Origin: Metridium senile
Lineage: Eukaryota > Cnidaria > Anthozoa > Actiniaria > Metridiidae
Assembly: GCA_949775045.1 (NCBI GenBank)
Contig: OX459110.1
Coordinates: 5,836,229 to 5,900,228, forward strand
Direction: 5' to 3'
Length of the DNA stretch: 64,000 nucleotides
How positions within the stretch are numbered: position 1 is the first letter of the stretch; the number at the start of each line of letters is the position of its first letter. Both the position numbers and the translations under genes were made by a program. Positions 12,154-26,085 of the stretch are shown in pieces. The notes beneath the pieces are model-generated. The model did not search any database, was not told the origin of the DNA, and worked only from the letters and a program-made list of their open reading frames with translations.

Positions 12154-15100
12154 CTGAAAATGTGTCAAAAAGATCGGGGTTTTCGGCACAAAAGTTTCGC
12201 CTAGACCCTGTGAGTAATGTCTGAGAATATTAGAGCATTCTGATACATGCGCAAGATTTTATTTAGAAAAAACTACAAAATCCTACCCAGAATGCAATAT
12301 GCCCTATAGGGTGATCTGAAAATGTGTCAAAAAGATCGGGGTTTTCGGCACAAAAGTTTCGCCTAGACCCTGTGAGTAATGTCTGAGAATATTAGAGCAT
12401 TCTGATACATGCGCAAGATTTTATTTAGAAAAAAACTACAAAATCCTACCCGAATGCAATATGCCCTATAGGGTGATCTGAAAATGTGTCAAAAAGTTCG
12501 GGATTTTCGACACAAAATTTTCGCCTAGACCCTGTGAGTAATGTCTGAGAATATTAGAGCATTCTGATACATGCGCAAGATTTTATTTAGAAAAAAACTA
12601 CAAAATCCTACCCAGAATGCAATATGCCCTATAGGGTAATCTGAAAATGTGTCAAAAAGATCGGGGTTTTCGGCAGAAAATTTTCGCTTAGACCCTGTGA
12701 GTAATGTCTGAGAATATTAGAGCATTCTGATACATGCGCAAGATTTTATTTAAAAAAAACTACAAAATCCTACCCAGAATGCAATATGTCCTATAGGGTG
12801 ATGTAAAAATGTGTCAAAAAGATCGGGGTTTTCGGCACAAAATTTTTGCCTAGACCCTGTGAGTAATGTCTGAGAATATTAGAGCATTCTGATAAATGTG
12901 CAAGATTTCATTTAGCAAATACTACAAAATCCTACCCAGAATGCAATATGCCCTATAGATTGATCTGAAAATGTGTCAAAAAGATCGGGGTTTTCAGCTC
13001 AAAATTTTTGCCTAGACCCTGTGAGTAATGTCTGAGAATATTAGAGCATTCTGATAAATGCGCAAGATTTTATTTAGAAAAAACTACAAAATCCTACCCA
13101 GAATGCAATATGCCCTATAGGGTGATCTGAAAATGTGTCAAAAAGATCGGGGTTTTCAGCTCAAAATTTTCGCCTAGACCCTGTGAGTAATGTCTGAGAA
13201 TATTAGAGCATTCTGATAAATGCGCAAGATTTTATTTAGAAAAAACTACAAAATCCTACCCAGAATGCAATATGCCCTATAGGGTGATATGAAAATGTGT
13301 CAAAAAAATCGGAGTTTTCGGCACAAAAGTTTCGCCTAGACCCTGTGAGTAATGTCTGAGAATATTAGAGCATTCTGATAATGCGCAAGATTTTATTTAG
13401 TAAAAACTACAAAATCCTACCCAGAATGCAATATGCCCTATAGAGTGATCTGAAAATGTGTCAAAAAGATCGGGGTTTTCAGCTCAAAATTTTCGCCTAG
13501 ACCCTGTGAGTAATGTCTGAGAATATTAGAGCATTCTGATACATGCGCAAGATTTTATTTAAAAAAAACTACAAAATCCTACCCAGAATGCAATATGTCC
13601 TATAGGGTGATGTAAAAATGTGTCAAAAAGATCGGGGTTTTCGGCACAAAATTTTTGCCTAGACCCTGTGAGTAATGTCTGAGAATATTAGAGCATTCTG
13701 ATAAATGTGCAAGATTTCATTTAGCAAATACTACAAAATCCTACCCAGAATGCAATATGCCCTATAGATTGATCTGAAAATGTGTCAAAAAGATCGGGGT
13801 TTTCAGCTCAAAATTTTTGCCTAGACCCTGTGAGTAATGTCTGAGAATATTAGAGCATTCTGATAAATGCGCAAGATTTTATTTAGAAAAAACTACAAAA
13901 TCCTACCCAGAATGCAATATGCCCTATAGGGTGATCTGAAAATGTGTCAAAAAGATCGGGGTTTTCAGCTCAAAATTTTCGCCTAGACCCTGTGAGTAAT
14001 GTCTGAGAATATTAGAGCATTCTGATAAATGCGCAAGATTTTATTTAGAAAAAACTACAAAATCCTACCCAGAATGCAATATGCCCTATAGGGTGATCTG
14101 AAAATGTGTCAAAAAGATCGGGGTTTTCAGCTCAAAATTTTCGCCTAGACCCTGTGAGTAATGTCTGAGAATATTAGAGCATTCTGATAAATGCGCAAGA
14201 TTTTATTTAGAAAAAACTACAAAATCCTACCCAGAATGCAATATGCCCTATAGGGTGATATGAAAATGTGTCAAAAAAATCGGAGTTTTCGGCACAAAAG
14301 TTTCGCCTAGACCCTGTGAGTAATGTCTGAGAATATTAGAGCATTCTGATAATGCGCAAGATTTTATTTAGTAAAAACTACAAAATCCTACCCAGAATGC
14401 AATATGCCCTATAGAGTGATCTGAAAATGTGTCAAAAAGATCGGGGTTTTCAGCTCAAAATTTTCGCCTAGACCCTGTGAGTAATGTCTGAGAATATTAG
14501 AGCATTCTGATACATGCGCAAGATTTTATTTAAAAAAAACTACAAAATCCTACCCAGAATGCAATATGTCCTATAGGGTGATGTAAAAATGTGTCAAAAA
14601 GATCGGGGTTTTCGGCACAAAATTTTTGCCTAGACCCTGTGAGTAATGTCTGAGAATATTAGAGCATTCTGATAAATGTGCAAGATTTCATTTAGCAAAT
14701 ACTACAAAATCCTACCCAGAATGCAATATGCCCTATAGATTGATCTGAAAATGTGTCAAAAAGATCGGGGTTTTCAGCTCAAAATTTTTGCCTAGACCCT
14801 GTGAGTAATGTCTGAGAATATTAGAGCATTCTGATAAATGCGCAAGATTTTATTTAGAAAAAACTACAAAATCCTACCCAGAATGCAATATGCCCTATAG
14901 GGTGATCTGAAAATGTGTCAAAAAGATCGGGGTTTTCGGCACAAAAGTTTCGCCTAGACCCTGTGAGTAATGTCTGAGAATATTAGAGCATTCTGATAAA
15001 TGCGCAAGATTTTATTTAGAAAAAACTACAAAATCCTACCCAGAATGCAATATGCCCTATAGGGTGATCTGAAAATGTGTCAAAAAGATCGGGGTTTTCG

Positions 15101-17983
15101 GCACAAAAGTTTCGCCTAGACCCTGTGAGTAATGTCTGAGAATATTAGAGCATTCTGATACATGCGCAAGATTTTATTTAGAAAAAACTACAAAATCCTA
15201 CCCAGAATGCAATATGCCCTATAGGGTGATCTGAAAATGTGTCAAAAAGATCGGGGTTTTCGGCACAAAAGTTTCGCCTAGACCCTGTGAGTAATGTCTG
15301 AGAATATTAGAGCATTCTGATACATGCGCAAGATTTTATTTAGAAAAAAACTACAAAATCCTACCCGAATGCAATATGCCCTATAGGGTGATCTGAAAAT
15401 GTGTCAAAAAGTTCGGGATTTTCGACACAAAATTTTCGCCTAGACCCTGTGAGTAATGTCTGAGAATATTAGAGCATTCTGATACATGCGCAAGATTTTA
15501 TTTAGAAAAAAACTACAAAATCCTACCCAGAATGCAATATGCCCTATAGGGTAATCTGAAAATGTGTCAAAAAGATCGGGGTTTTCGGCAGAAAATTTTC
15601 GCTTAGACCCTGTGAGTAATGTCTGAGAATATTAGAGCATTCTGATACATGCGCAAGATTTTATTTAAAAAAAACTACAAAATCCTACCCAGAATGCAAT
15701 ATGTCCTATAGGGTGATGTAAAAATGTGTCAAAAAGATCGGGGTTTTCGGCACAAAATTTTTGCCTAGACCCTGTGAGTAATGTCTGAGAATATTAGAGC
15801 ATTCTGATAAATGTGCAAGATTTCATTTAGCAAATACTACAAAATCCTACCCAGAATGCAATATGCCCTATAGATTGATCTGAAAATGTGTCAAAAAGAT
15901 CGGGGTTTTCAGCTCAAAATTTTTGCCTAGACCCTGTGAGTAATGTCTGAGAATATTAGAGCATTCTGATAAATGCGCAAGATTTTATTTAGAAAAAACT
16001 ACAAAATCCTACCCAGAATGCAATATGCCCTATAGGGTGATCTGAAAATGTGTCAAAAAGATCGGGGTTTTCAGCTCAAAATTTTCGCCTAGACCCTGTG
16101 AGTAATGTCTGAGAATATTAGAGCATTCTGATAAATGCGCAAGATTTTATTTAGAAAAAACTACAAAATCCTACCCAGAATGCAATATGCCCTATAGGGT
16201 GATATGAAAATGTGTCAAAAAAATCGGAGTTTTCGGCACAAAAGTTTCGCCTAGACCCTGTGAGTAATGTCTGAGAATATTAGAGCATTCTGATAATGCG
16301 CAAGATTTTATTTAGTAAAAACTACAAAATCCTACCCAGAATGCAATATGCCCTATAGAGTGATCTGAAAATGTGTCAAAAAGATCGGGGTTTTCAGCTC
16401 AAAATTTTCGCCTAGACCCTGTGAGTAATGTCTGAGAATATTAGAGCATTCTGATACATGCGCAAGATTTTATTTAAAAAAAACTACAAAATCCTACCCA
16501 GAATGCAATATGTCCTATAGGGTGATGTAAAAATGTGTCAAAAAGATCGGGGTTTTCGGCACAAAATTTTTGCCTAGACCCTGTGAGTAATGTCTGAGAA
16601 TATTAGAGCATTCTGATAAATGTGCAAGATTTCATTTAGCAAATACTACAAAATCCTACCCAGAATGCAATATGCCCTATAGATTGATCTGAAAATGTGT
16701 CAAAAAGATCGGGGTTTTCAGCTCAAAATTTTTGCCTAGACCCTGTGAGTAATGTCTGAGAATATTAGAGCATTCTGATAAATGCGCAAGATTTTATTTA
16801 GAAAAAACTACAAAATCCTACCCAGAATGCAATATGCCCTATAGGGTGATCTGAAAATGTGTCAAAAAGATCGGGGTTTTCAGCTCAAAATTTTCGCCTA
16901 GACCCTGTGAGTAATGTCTGAGAATATTAGAGCATTCTGATAAATGCGCAAGATTTTATTTAGAAAAAACTACAAAATCCTACCCAGAATGCAATATGCC
17001 CTATAGGGTGATCTGAAAATGTGTCAAAAAGATCGGGGTTTTCAGCTCAAAATTTTCGCCTAGACCCTGTGAGTAATGTCTGAGAATATTAGAGCATTCT
17101 GATAAATGCGCAAGATTTTATTTAGAAAAAACTACAAAATCCTACCCAGAATGCAATATGCCCTATAGGGTGATATGAAAATGTGTCAAAAAAATCGGAG
17201 TTTTCGGCACAAAAGTTTCGCCTAGACCCTGTGAGTAATGTCTGAGAATATTAGAGCATTCTGATAATGCGCAAGATTTTATTTAGTAAAAACTACAAAA
17301 TCCTACCCAGAATGCAATATGCCCTATAGAGTGATCTGAAAATGTGTCAAAAAGATCGGGGTTTTCAGCTCAAAATTTTCGCCTAGACCCTGTGAGTAAT
17401 GTCTGAGAATATTAGAGCATTCTGATACATGCGCAAGATTTTATTTAAAAAAAACTACAAAATCCTACCCAGAATGCAATATGTCCTATAGGGTGATGTA
17501 AAAATGTGTCAAAAAGATCGGGGTTTTCGGCACAAAATTTTTGCCTAGACCCTGTGAGTAATGTCTGAGAATATTAGAGCATTCTGATAAATGTGCAAGA
17601 TTTCATTTAGCAAATACTACAAAATCCTACCCAGAATGCAATATGCCCTATAGATTGATCTGAAAATGTGTCAAAAAGATCGGGGTTTTCAGCTCAAAAT
17701 TTTTGCCTAGACCCTGTGAGTAATGTCTGAGAATATTAGAGCATTCTGATAAATGCGCAAGATTTTATTTAGAAAAAACTACAAAATCCTACCCAGAATG
17801 CAATATGCCCTATAGGGTGATCTGAAAATGTGTCAAAAAGATCGGGGTTTTCAGCTCAAAATTTTCGCCTAGACCCTGTGAGTAATGTCTGAGAATATTA
17901 GAGCATTCTGATAAATGCGCAAGATTTTATTTAGAAAAAACTACAAAATCCTACCCAGAATGCAATATGCCCTATAGGGTGAT
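12154..17983 (+). repeat. Zone 2b: 18-monomer HOR, two tandem copies (about 2,915 bp each)
   Basis: Units are 12154-15068 and 15069-17983. Each starts gtttcg, gtttcg-cccgaatgc, gttcggga-cgacac, then a cggcagaaaa/cgctta monomer. It then holds three rounds of a shorter module: gta-start with tttagcaaatac and ctatagatt; cagctc-tttttg; one or two cagctc-ttttcg; atg-start; cagctc with gtcctat. Seventeen of 18 positions match in subfamily order. The last differs: gtttcg at 14907, cagctc at 17822. The HOR therefore contains an older 5-6 monomer HOR. Confidence 0.88.
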
Positions 17984-20737
17984 ATGAAAATGTGTCAAAA
18001 AAATCGGAGTTTTCGGCACAAAAGTTTCGCCTAGACCCTGTGAGTAATGTCTGAGAATATTAGAGCATTCTGATAATGCGCAAGATTTTATTTAGTAAAA
18101 ACTACAAAATCCTACCCAGAATGCAATATGCCCTATAGAGTGATCTGAAAATGTGTCAAAAAGATCGGGGTTTTCAGCTCAAAATTTTCGCCTAGACCCT
18201 GTGAGTAATGTCTGAGAATATTAGAGCATTCTGATAAATGCGCAAGATTTTATTTAGAAAAAACTACAAAATCCTACCCAGAATGCAATATGCCCTATAG
18301 GGTGATCTGAAAATGTGTCAAAAAGATCGGGGTTTTCGGCACAAAAGTTTCGCCTAGACCCTGTGAGTAATGTCTGAGAATATTAGAGCATTCTGATACA
18401 TGCGCAAGATTTTATTTAGAAAAAACTACAAAATCCTACCCAGAATGCAATATGCCCTATAGGGTGATCTGAAAATGTGTCAAAAAGATCGGGGTTTTCG
18501 GCACAAAAGTTTTGCCTAGACCCTGTGAGTAATGTCTGAGAATATTAGAGCATTCTGATACATGCGCAAGATTTTATTTAGAAAAAACTACAAAATCCTA
18601 CCCAGAATGCAATATGTCCTATAGGGTGATCTGAAAATGTGTCAAAAAGTTCGGGATTTTCGGCACAAAATTTTCGCCTAGACCCTGTGAGTAATGTCTG
18701 AGAATATTAGAGCATTCTGATACATGCGCAAGATTTTATTTAGAAAAAACTACAAAATCCTACCCAGAATGCAATATGCCCTATAGGGTGATCTGAAAAT
18801 GTGTCAAAAAGATCGGGGTTTTCGGCACAAAAGTTTCGCCTAGACCCTGTGAGTAATGTCTGAGAATATTAGAGCATTCTGATACATGCGCAAGATTTTA
18901 TTTAGAAAAAACTACAAAATCCTACCCAGAATGCAATATGTCCTATAGGGTGATGTAAAAATGTGTCAAAAAGATCGGGGTTTTCGGCACAACATTTTTG
19001 CCTAGACCCTGTGAGTAATGTCTGAGAATATTAGAGCATTCTGATAAATGTGCAAGATTTCATTTAGAAAAAACTGCAAAATCCTACCCAGAATGCAATA
19101 TGCCCTATAGAGTGATCTGAAAATGTGTCAAAAAGATCGGGGTTTTCAGCTCAAAATTTTCGCCTAGACCCTGTGAGTAATGTCTGAGAATATTAGAGCA
19201 TTCTGATAAATGCGCAAGATTTTATTTAGAAAAAACTACAAAATCCTACCCAGAATGCAATATGCCCTATAGGGTGATCTGAAAATGTGTCAAAAAGATC
19301 GGGGTTTTCGGCACAAAAGTTTGGCCTAGACCCTGTGAGTAATGTCTGAGAATATTAGAGCATTCTGATACATGCGCAAGATTTTATTTAGAAAAAACTA
19401 CAAAATCCTACCCAGAATGCAATATGCCCTATAGGGTGATCTGAAAATGTGTCAAAAAGATCGGGGTTTTCGGCACAAAAGTTTTGCCTAGACCCTGTGA
19501 GTAATGTCTGAGAATATTAGAGCATTCTGATACATGCGCAAGATTTTATTTAGAAAAAACTACAAAATCCTACCCAGAATGCAATATGCCCTATAGGGTG
19601 ATCTGAAAATGTGTCAAAAAGTTCGGGATTTTCGGCACAAAATTTTCGCCTAGACCCTGTGAGTAATGTCTGAGAATATTAGAGCATTCTGATACATGCG
19701 CAAGATTTTATTTAGAAAAAACTACAAAATCCTACCCAGAATGCAATATGCCCTATAGGGTGATCTGAAAATGTGTCAAAAAGATCGGGGTTTTCGGCAC
19801 AAAAGTTTCGCCTAGACCCTGTGAGTAATGTCTGAGAATATTAGAGCATTCTGATACATGCGCAAGATTTTATTTAGAAAAAACTACAAAATCCTACCCA
19901 GAATGCAATATGTCCTATAGGGTGATGTAAAAATGTGTCAAAAAGATCGGGGTTTTCGGCACAACATTTTTGCCTAGACCCTGTGAGTAATGTCTGAGAA
20001 TATTAGAGCATTCTGATAAATGTGCAAGATTTCATTTAGAAAAAACTGCAAAATCCTACCCAGAATGCAATATGCCCTATAGAGTGATCTGAAAATGTGT
20101 CAAAAAGTTCGGGGTTTTCAGCTCAAAATTTTCGCCTAGACCCTGTGAGTAATGTCTGAGAATATTAGAGCATTCTGATAAATGCGCAAGATTTTATTTA
20201 GAAAAAACTACAAAATCCTACCCAGAATGCAATATGCCCTATAGGGTGATCTGAAAATGTGTCAAAAAGATCGGGGTTTTCGGCACAAAAGTTTCGCCTA
20301 GACCCTGTGAGTAATGTCTGAGAATATTAGAGCATTCTGATACATGCGCAAGATTTTATTTAGAAAAAACTACAAAATCCTACCCAGAATGCAATATGCC
20401 CTATAGGGTGATCTGAAAATGTGTCAAAAAGATCGGGGTTTTCGGCACAAAAGTTTCGCCTAGACCCTGTGAGTAATGTCTGAGAATATTAGAGCATTCT
20501 GATACATGCGCAAGATTTTATTTAGAAAAAAACTACAAAATCCTACCCGAATGCAATATGCCCTATAGGGTGATCTGAAAATGTGTCAAAAAGTTCGGGA
20601 TTTTCGACACAAAATTTTCGCCTAGACCCTGTGAGTAATGTCTGAGAATATTAGAGCATTCTGATACATGCGCAAGATTTTATTTAGAAAAAAACTACAA
20701 AATCCTACCCAGAATGCAATATGCCCTATAGGGTAAT
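17984..20737 (+). repeat. 17-monomer block, copy 2 (copy 1 at 8428-11181)
   Basis: This block matches 8428-11181 in monomer order over 17 units at a constant offset of 9,556 bp. It includes two gta-start/cacaacattttt monomers at 18955 and 19927, the paired gtttgg-gttttg monomers, the gttcgggg-cagctc chimera, the cccgaatgc deletion and the cgacac monomer. It follows directly on the 18-mer HOR, so the pair brackets the region where that HOR expanded. Confidence 0.85.
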
Positions 20738-21548
20738 CTGAAAATGTGTCAAAAAGATCGGGGTTTTCGGCAGAAAATTTTCGCTTAGACCCTGTGAGTA
20801 ATGTCTGAGAATATTAGAGCATTCTGATACATGCGCAAGATTTTATTTAGTAAAAACTACAAAATCCTACCCAGAATGCAATATGCCCTATAGGGTGATC
20901 TGAAAATGTGTCAAAAAGATCGGGGTTTTCGGCACAAAAGTTTCGCCTAGACCCTGTGAGTAATGTCTGAGAATATTAGAGCATTCTGATACATGCGCAA
21001 GATTTTATTTAGAAAAAAACTACAAAATCCTACCCAGAATGCAATATGCCCTATAGGGTAATCTGAAAATGTGTCAAAAAGATCGGGGTTTTCGGCAGAA
21101 AATTTTCGCTTAGACCCTGTGAGTAATGTCTGAGAATATTAGAGCATTCTGATACATGCGCAAGATTTTATTTAAAAAAAACTACAAAATCCTACCCAGA
21201 ATGCAATATGTCCTATAGGGTGATGTAAAAATGTGTCAAAAAGATCGGGGTTTTCGGCACAAAATTTTTGCCTAGACCCTGTGAGTAATGTCTGAGAATA
21301 TTAGAGCATTCTGATAAATGTGCAAGATTTCATTTAGCAAATACTACAAAATCCTACCCAGAATGCAATATGCCCTATAGATTGATCTGAAAATGTGTCA
21401 AAAAGATCGGGGTTTTCAGCTCAAAATTTTTGCCTAGACCCTGTGAGTAATGTCTGAGAATATTAGAGCATTCTGATAAATGCGCAAGATTTTATTTAGA
21501 AAAAACTACAAAATCCTACCCAGAATGCAATATGCCCTATAGGGTGAT
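20738..21548 (+). repeat. Five-monomer linker between HOR blocks
   Basis: The order is a cggcag/cgctta monomer with tttagtaaaaac, gtttcg with an extra A, a second cggcag/cgctta monomer with tttaaaaaaaac and gtcctat, gta-start with tttagcaaatac, and cagctc-tttttg. The first of these combines the left part of the cggcag type with the right part of the atg-start type, and so looks recombinant. Confidence 0.7.
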
Positions 21549-22844
21549 CTGAAAATGTGTCAAAAAGATCGGGGTTTTCAGCTCAAAATTTTCGCCTAGA
21601 CCCTGTGAGTAATGTCTGAGAATATTAGAGCATTCTGATAAATGCGCAAGATTTTATTTAGAAAAAACTACAAAATCCTACCCAGAATGCAATATGCCCT
21701 ATAGGGTGATCTGAAAATGTGTCAAAAAGATCGGGGTTTTCGGCACAAAAGTTTCGCCTAGACCCTGTGAGTAATGTCTGAGAATATTAGAGCATTCTGA
21801 TACATGCGCAAGATTTTATTTAGAAAAAACTACAAAATCCTACCCAGAATGCAATTTGCCCTATAGGGTGATCTGAAAATGTGTCAAAAAGATCGGGGTT
21901 TTCGGCACAAAAGTTTCGCCTAGACCCTGTGAGTAATGTCTGAGAATATTAGAGCATTCTGATACATGCGCAAGATTTTATTTAGAAAAAACTACAAAAT
22001 CCTACCCAGAATGCAATATGCCCTATAGGGTGATCTGAAAATGTGTCAAAAAGTTCGGGATTTTCGGCACAAAATTTTCGCCTAGACCCTGTGAGTAATG
22101 TCTGAGAATATTAGAGCATTCTGATACATGCGCAAGATTTTATTTAGAAAAAACTACAAAATCCTACCCAGAATGCAATATGCCCTATAGGGTGATCTAA
22201 AAATGTGTCAAAAAGATCGGGGTTTTCGGCACAAAAGTTTCGCCTAGACCCTGTGAGTAATGTCTGAGAATATTAGAGCACTCTGATACATGCGCAAGAT
22301 TTTATTTAGAAAAAACTACAAAATCCTACCCAGAATGCAATATGTCCTATAGGGTGATGTAAAAATGTGTCAAAAAGATCGGGGTTTTCGGCACAACATT
22401 TTTGCCTAGACCCTGTGAGTAATGTCTGAGAATATTAGAGCATTCTGATAAATGTGCAAGATTTCATTTAGAAAAAACTGCAAAATCCTACCCAGAATGC
22501 AATATGCCCTATAGAGTGATCTGAAAATGTGTCAAAAAGATCGGGGTTTTCAGCTCAAAATTTTCGCCTAGACCCTGTGAGTAATGTCTGAGAATATTAG
22601 AGCATTCTGATAAATGCGCAAGATTTTATTTAGAAAAAACTACAAAATCCTACCCAGAATGCAATATGCCCTATAGGGTGATCTGAAAATGTGTCAAAAA
22701 GATCGGGGTTTTCGGCACAAAAGTTTCGCCTAGACCCTGTGAGTAATGTCTGAGAATATTAGAGCATTCTGATACATGCGCAAGATTTTATTTAGAAAAA
22801 AACTACAAAATCCTACCCGAATGCAATATGCCCTATAGGGTGAT

Positions 22845-23006
22845 CTGAAAATGTGTCAAAAAGTTCGGGATTTTCGACACAAAATTTTCGCCTAGACCCT
22901 GTGAGTAATGTCTGAGAATATTAGAGCATTCTGATAAATGTGCAAGATTTCATTTAGAAAAAACTGCAAAATCCTACCCAGAATGCAATATGCCCTATAG
23001 AGTGAT
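22845..23006 (+). repeat. Chimeric monomer (gttcggga-cgacac left, gta-type right)
   Basis: The left half carries gttcggga and cgacac, which elsewhere go with gatacatgcgc and tttta. Here the right half has gataaatgtgc, ttcat, actgcaaaa and ctatagag, the alleles of the gta-start/cacaac type. The switch lies between about monomer positions 40 and 93. The same chimera is at 25924-26085 in the next HOR copy, so it formed before the 19-mer duplicated. Confidence 0.8.
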
Positions 23007-25923
23007 CTGAAAATGTGTCAAAAAGATCGGGGTTTTCAGCTCAAAATTTTCGCCTAGACCCTGTGAGTAATGTCTGAGAATATTAGAGCATTCTGATAAA
23101 TGCGCAAGATTTTATTTAGAAAAAACTACAAAATCCTACCCAGAATGCAATATGCCCTATAGGGTGATCTGAAAATGTGTCAAAAAGATCGGGGTTTTCG
23201 GCACAAAAGTTTCGCCTAGACCCTGTGAGTAATGTCTGAGAATATTAGAGCATTCTGATACATGCGCAAGATTTTATTTAGAAAAAACTACAAAATCCTA
23301 CCCAGAATGCAATATGCCCTATAGGGTGATCTGAAAATGTGTCAAAAAGATCGGGGTTTTCGGCACAAAAGTTTCGCCTAGACCCTGTGAGTAATGTCTG
23401 AGAATATTAGAGCATTCTGATACATGCGCAAGATTTTATTTAGAAAAAAACTACAAAATCCTACCCGAATGCAATATGCCCTATAGGGTGATCTGAAAAT
23501 GTGTCAAAAAGTTCGGGATTTTCGACACAAAATTTTCGCTTAGACCCTGTGAGTAATGTCTGAGAATATTAGAGCATTCTGATACATGCGCAAGATTTTA
23601 TTTAGAAAAAAACTACAAAATCCTACCCAGAATGCAATATGCCCTATAGGGTAATCTGAAAATGTGTCAAAAAGATCGGGGTTTTCGGCAGAAAATTTTC
23701 GCTTAGACCCTGTGAGTAATGTCTGAGAATATTAGAGCATTCTGATACATGCGCAAGATTTTATTTAAAAAAAACTACAAAATCCTACCCAGAATGCAAT
23801 ATGTCCTATAGGGTGATGTAAAAATGTGTCAAAAAGATCGGGGTTTTCGGCACAAAATTTTCGCCTAGACCCTGTGAGTAATGTCTGAGAATATTAGAGC
23901 ATTCTGATAAATGTGCAAGATTTCATTTAGCAAATACTACAAAATCCTACCCAGAATGCAATATGCCCTATAGATTGATCTGAAAATGTGTCAAAAAGAT
24001 CGGGGTTTTCAGTTCAAAATTTTTGCCTAGACCCTGTGAGTAATGTCTGAGAATATTAGAGCATTCTGATAAATGCGCAAGATTTTATTTAGAAAAAACT
24101 ACAAAATCCTACCCAGAATGCAATATGCCCTATAGGGTGATCTGAAAATGTGTCAAAAAGATCGGGGTTTTCAGCTCAAAATTTTCGCCTAGACCCTGTG
24201 AGTAATGTCTGAGAATATTAGAGCATTCTGATAAATGCGCATGATTTTATTTAGAAAAAACTACAAAATCCTACCCAGAATGCAATATGCCCTATAGGGT
24301 GATCTGAAAATGTGTCAAAAAGATCGGGGTTTTCGGCACAAAAGTTTCGCCTAGACCCTGTGAGTAATGTCTGAGAATATTAGAGCATTCTGATACATGC
24401 GCAAGATTTTATTTAGAAAAAACTACAAAATCCTACCCAGAATGCAATATGCCCTATAGGGTGATCTGAAAATGTGTCAAAAAGATCGGGGTTTTCGGAA
24501 CAAAAGTTTCGCCTAGACCCTGTGAGTAATGTCTGAGAATATTAGAGCATTCTGATAAATGCGCAAGATTTTATTTAGAAAAAACTACAAAATCCTACCC
24601 AGAATGCAATATGCCCTATAGGGTGATCTGAAAATGTGTCAAAAAGATCGGGGTTTTCAGCTCAAAATTTTCGCCTAGACCCTGTGAGTAATGTCTGAGA
24701 ATATTAGAGCATTCTGATAAATGCGCAAGATTTTATTTAGAAAAAACTACAAAATCCTACCCAGAATGCAATATGCCCTATAGGGTGATCTGAAAATGTG
24801 TCAAAAAGATCGGGGTTTTCGGCACAAAAGTTTCGCCTAGACCCTGTGAGTAATGTCTGAGAATATTAGAGCATTCTGATACATGCGCAAGATTTTATTT
24901 AGAAAAAACTACAAAATCCTACCCAGAATGCAATATGCCCTATAGGGTGATCTGAAAATGTGTCAAAAAGATCGGGGTTTTCGGCACAAAAGTTTCGCCT
25001 AGACCCTGTGAGTAATGTCTGAGAATATTAGAGCATTCTGATACATGCGCAAGATTTTATTTAGAAAAAACTACAAAATCCTACCCAGAATGCAATATGC
25101 CCTATAGGGTGATCTGAAAATGTGTCAAAAAGTTCGGGATTTTCGGCACAAAATTTTCGCCTAGACCCTGTGAGTAATGTCTGAGAATATTAGAGCATTC
25201 TGATACATGCGCAAGATTTTATTTAGAAAAAACTACAAAATCCTACCCAGAATGCAATATGCCCTATAGGGTGATCTAAAAATGTGTCAAAAAGATCGGG
25301 GTTTTCGGCACAAAAGTTTCGCCTAGACCCTGTGAGTAATGTCTGAGAATATTAGAGCACTCTGATACATGCGCAAGATTTTATTTAGAAAAAACTACAA
25401 AATCCTACCCAGAATGCAATATGTCCTATAGGGTGATGTAAAAATGTGTCAAAAAGATCGGGGTTTTCGGCACAACATTTTTGCCTAGACCCTGTGAGTA
25501 ATGTCTGAGAATATTAGAGCATTCTGATAAATGTGCAAGATTTCATTTAGAAAAAACTGCAAAATCCTACCCAGAATGCAATATGCCCTATAGAGTGATC
25601 TGAAAATGTGTCAAAAAGATCGGGGTTTTCAGCTCAAAATTTTCGCCTAGACCCTGTGAGTAATGTCTGAGAATATTAGAGCATTCTGATAAATGCGCAA
25701 GATTTTATTTAGAAAAAACTACAAAATCCTACCCAGAATGCAATATGCCCTATAGGGTGATCTGAAAATGTGTCAAAAAGATCGGGGTTTTCGGCACAAA
25801 AGTTTCGCCTAGACCCTGTGAGTAATGTCTGAGAATATTAGAGCATTCTGATACATGCGCAAGATTTTATTTAGAAAAAAACTACAAAATCCTACCCGAA
25901 TGCAATATGCCCTATAGGGTGAT

Positions 25924-26085
25924 CTGAAAATGTGTCAAAAAGTTCGGGATTTTCGACACAAAATTTTCGCCTAGACCCTGTGAGTAATGTCTGAGAATAT
26001 TAGAGCATTCTGATAAATGTGCAAGATTTCATTTAGAAAAAACTGCAAAATCCTACCCAGAATGCAATATGCCCTATAGAGTGAT
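25924..26085 (+). repeat. Second copy of the chimeric monomer
   Basis: It has the same allele switch as the monomer at 22845, 3,079 bp upstream: gttcggga and cgacac on the left, gataaatgtgc, ttcat, actgcaaaa and ctatagag on the right. Its position in the 19-mer order is identical. Confidence 0.8.
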
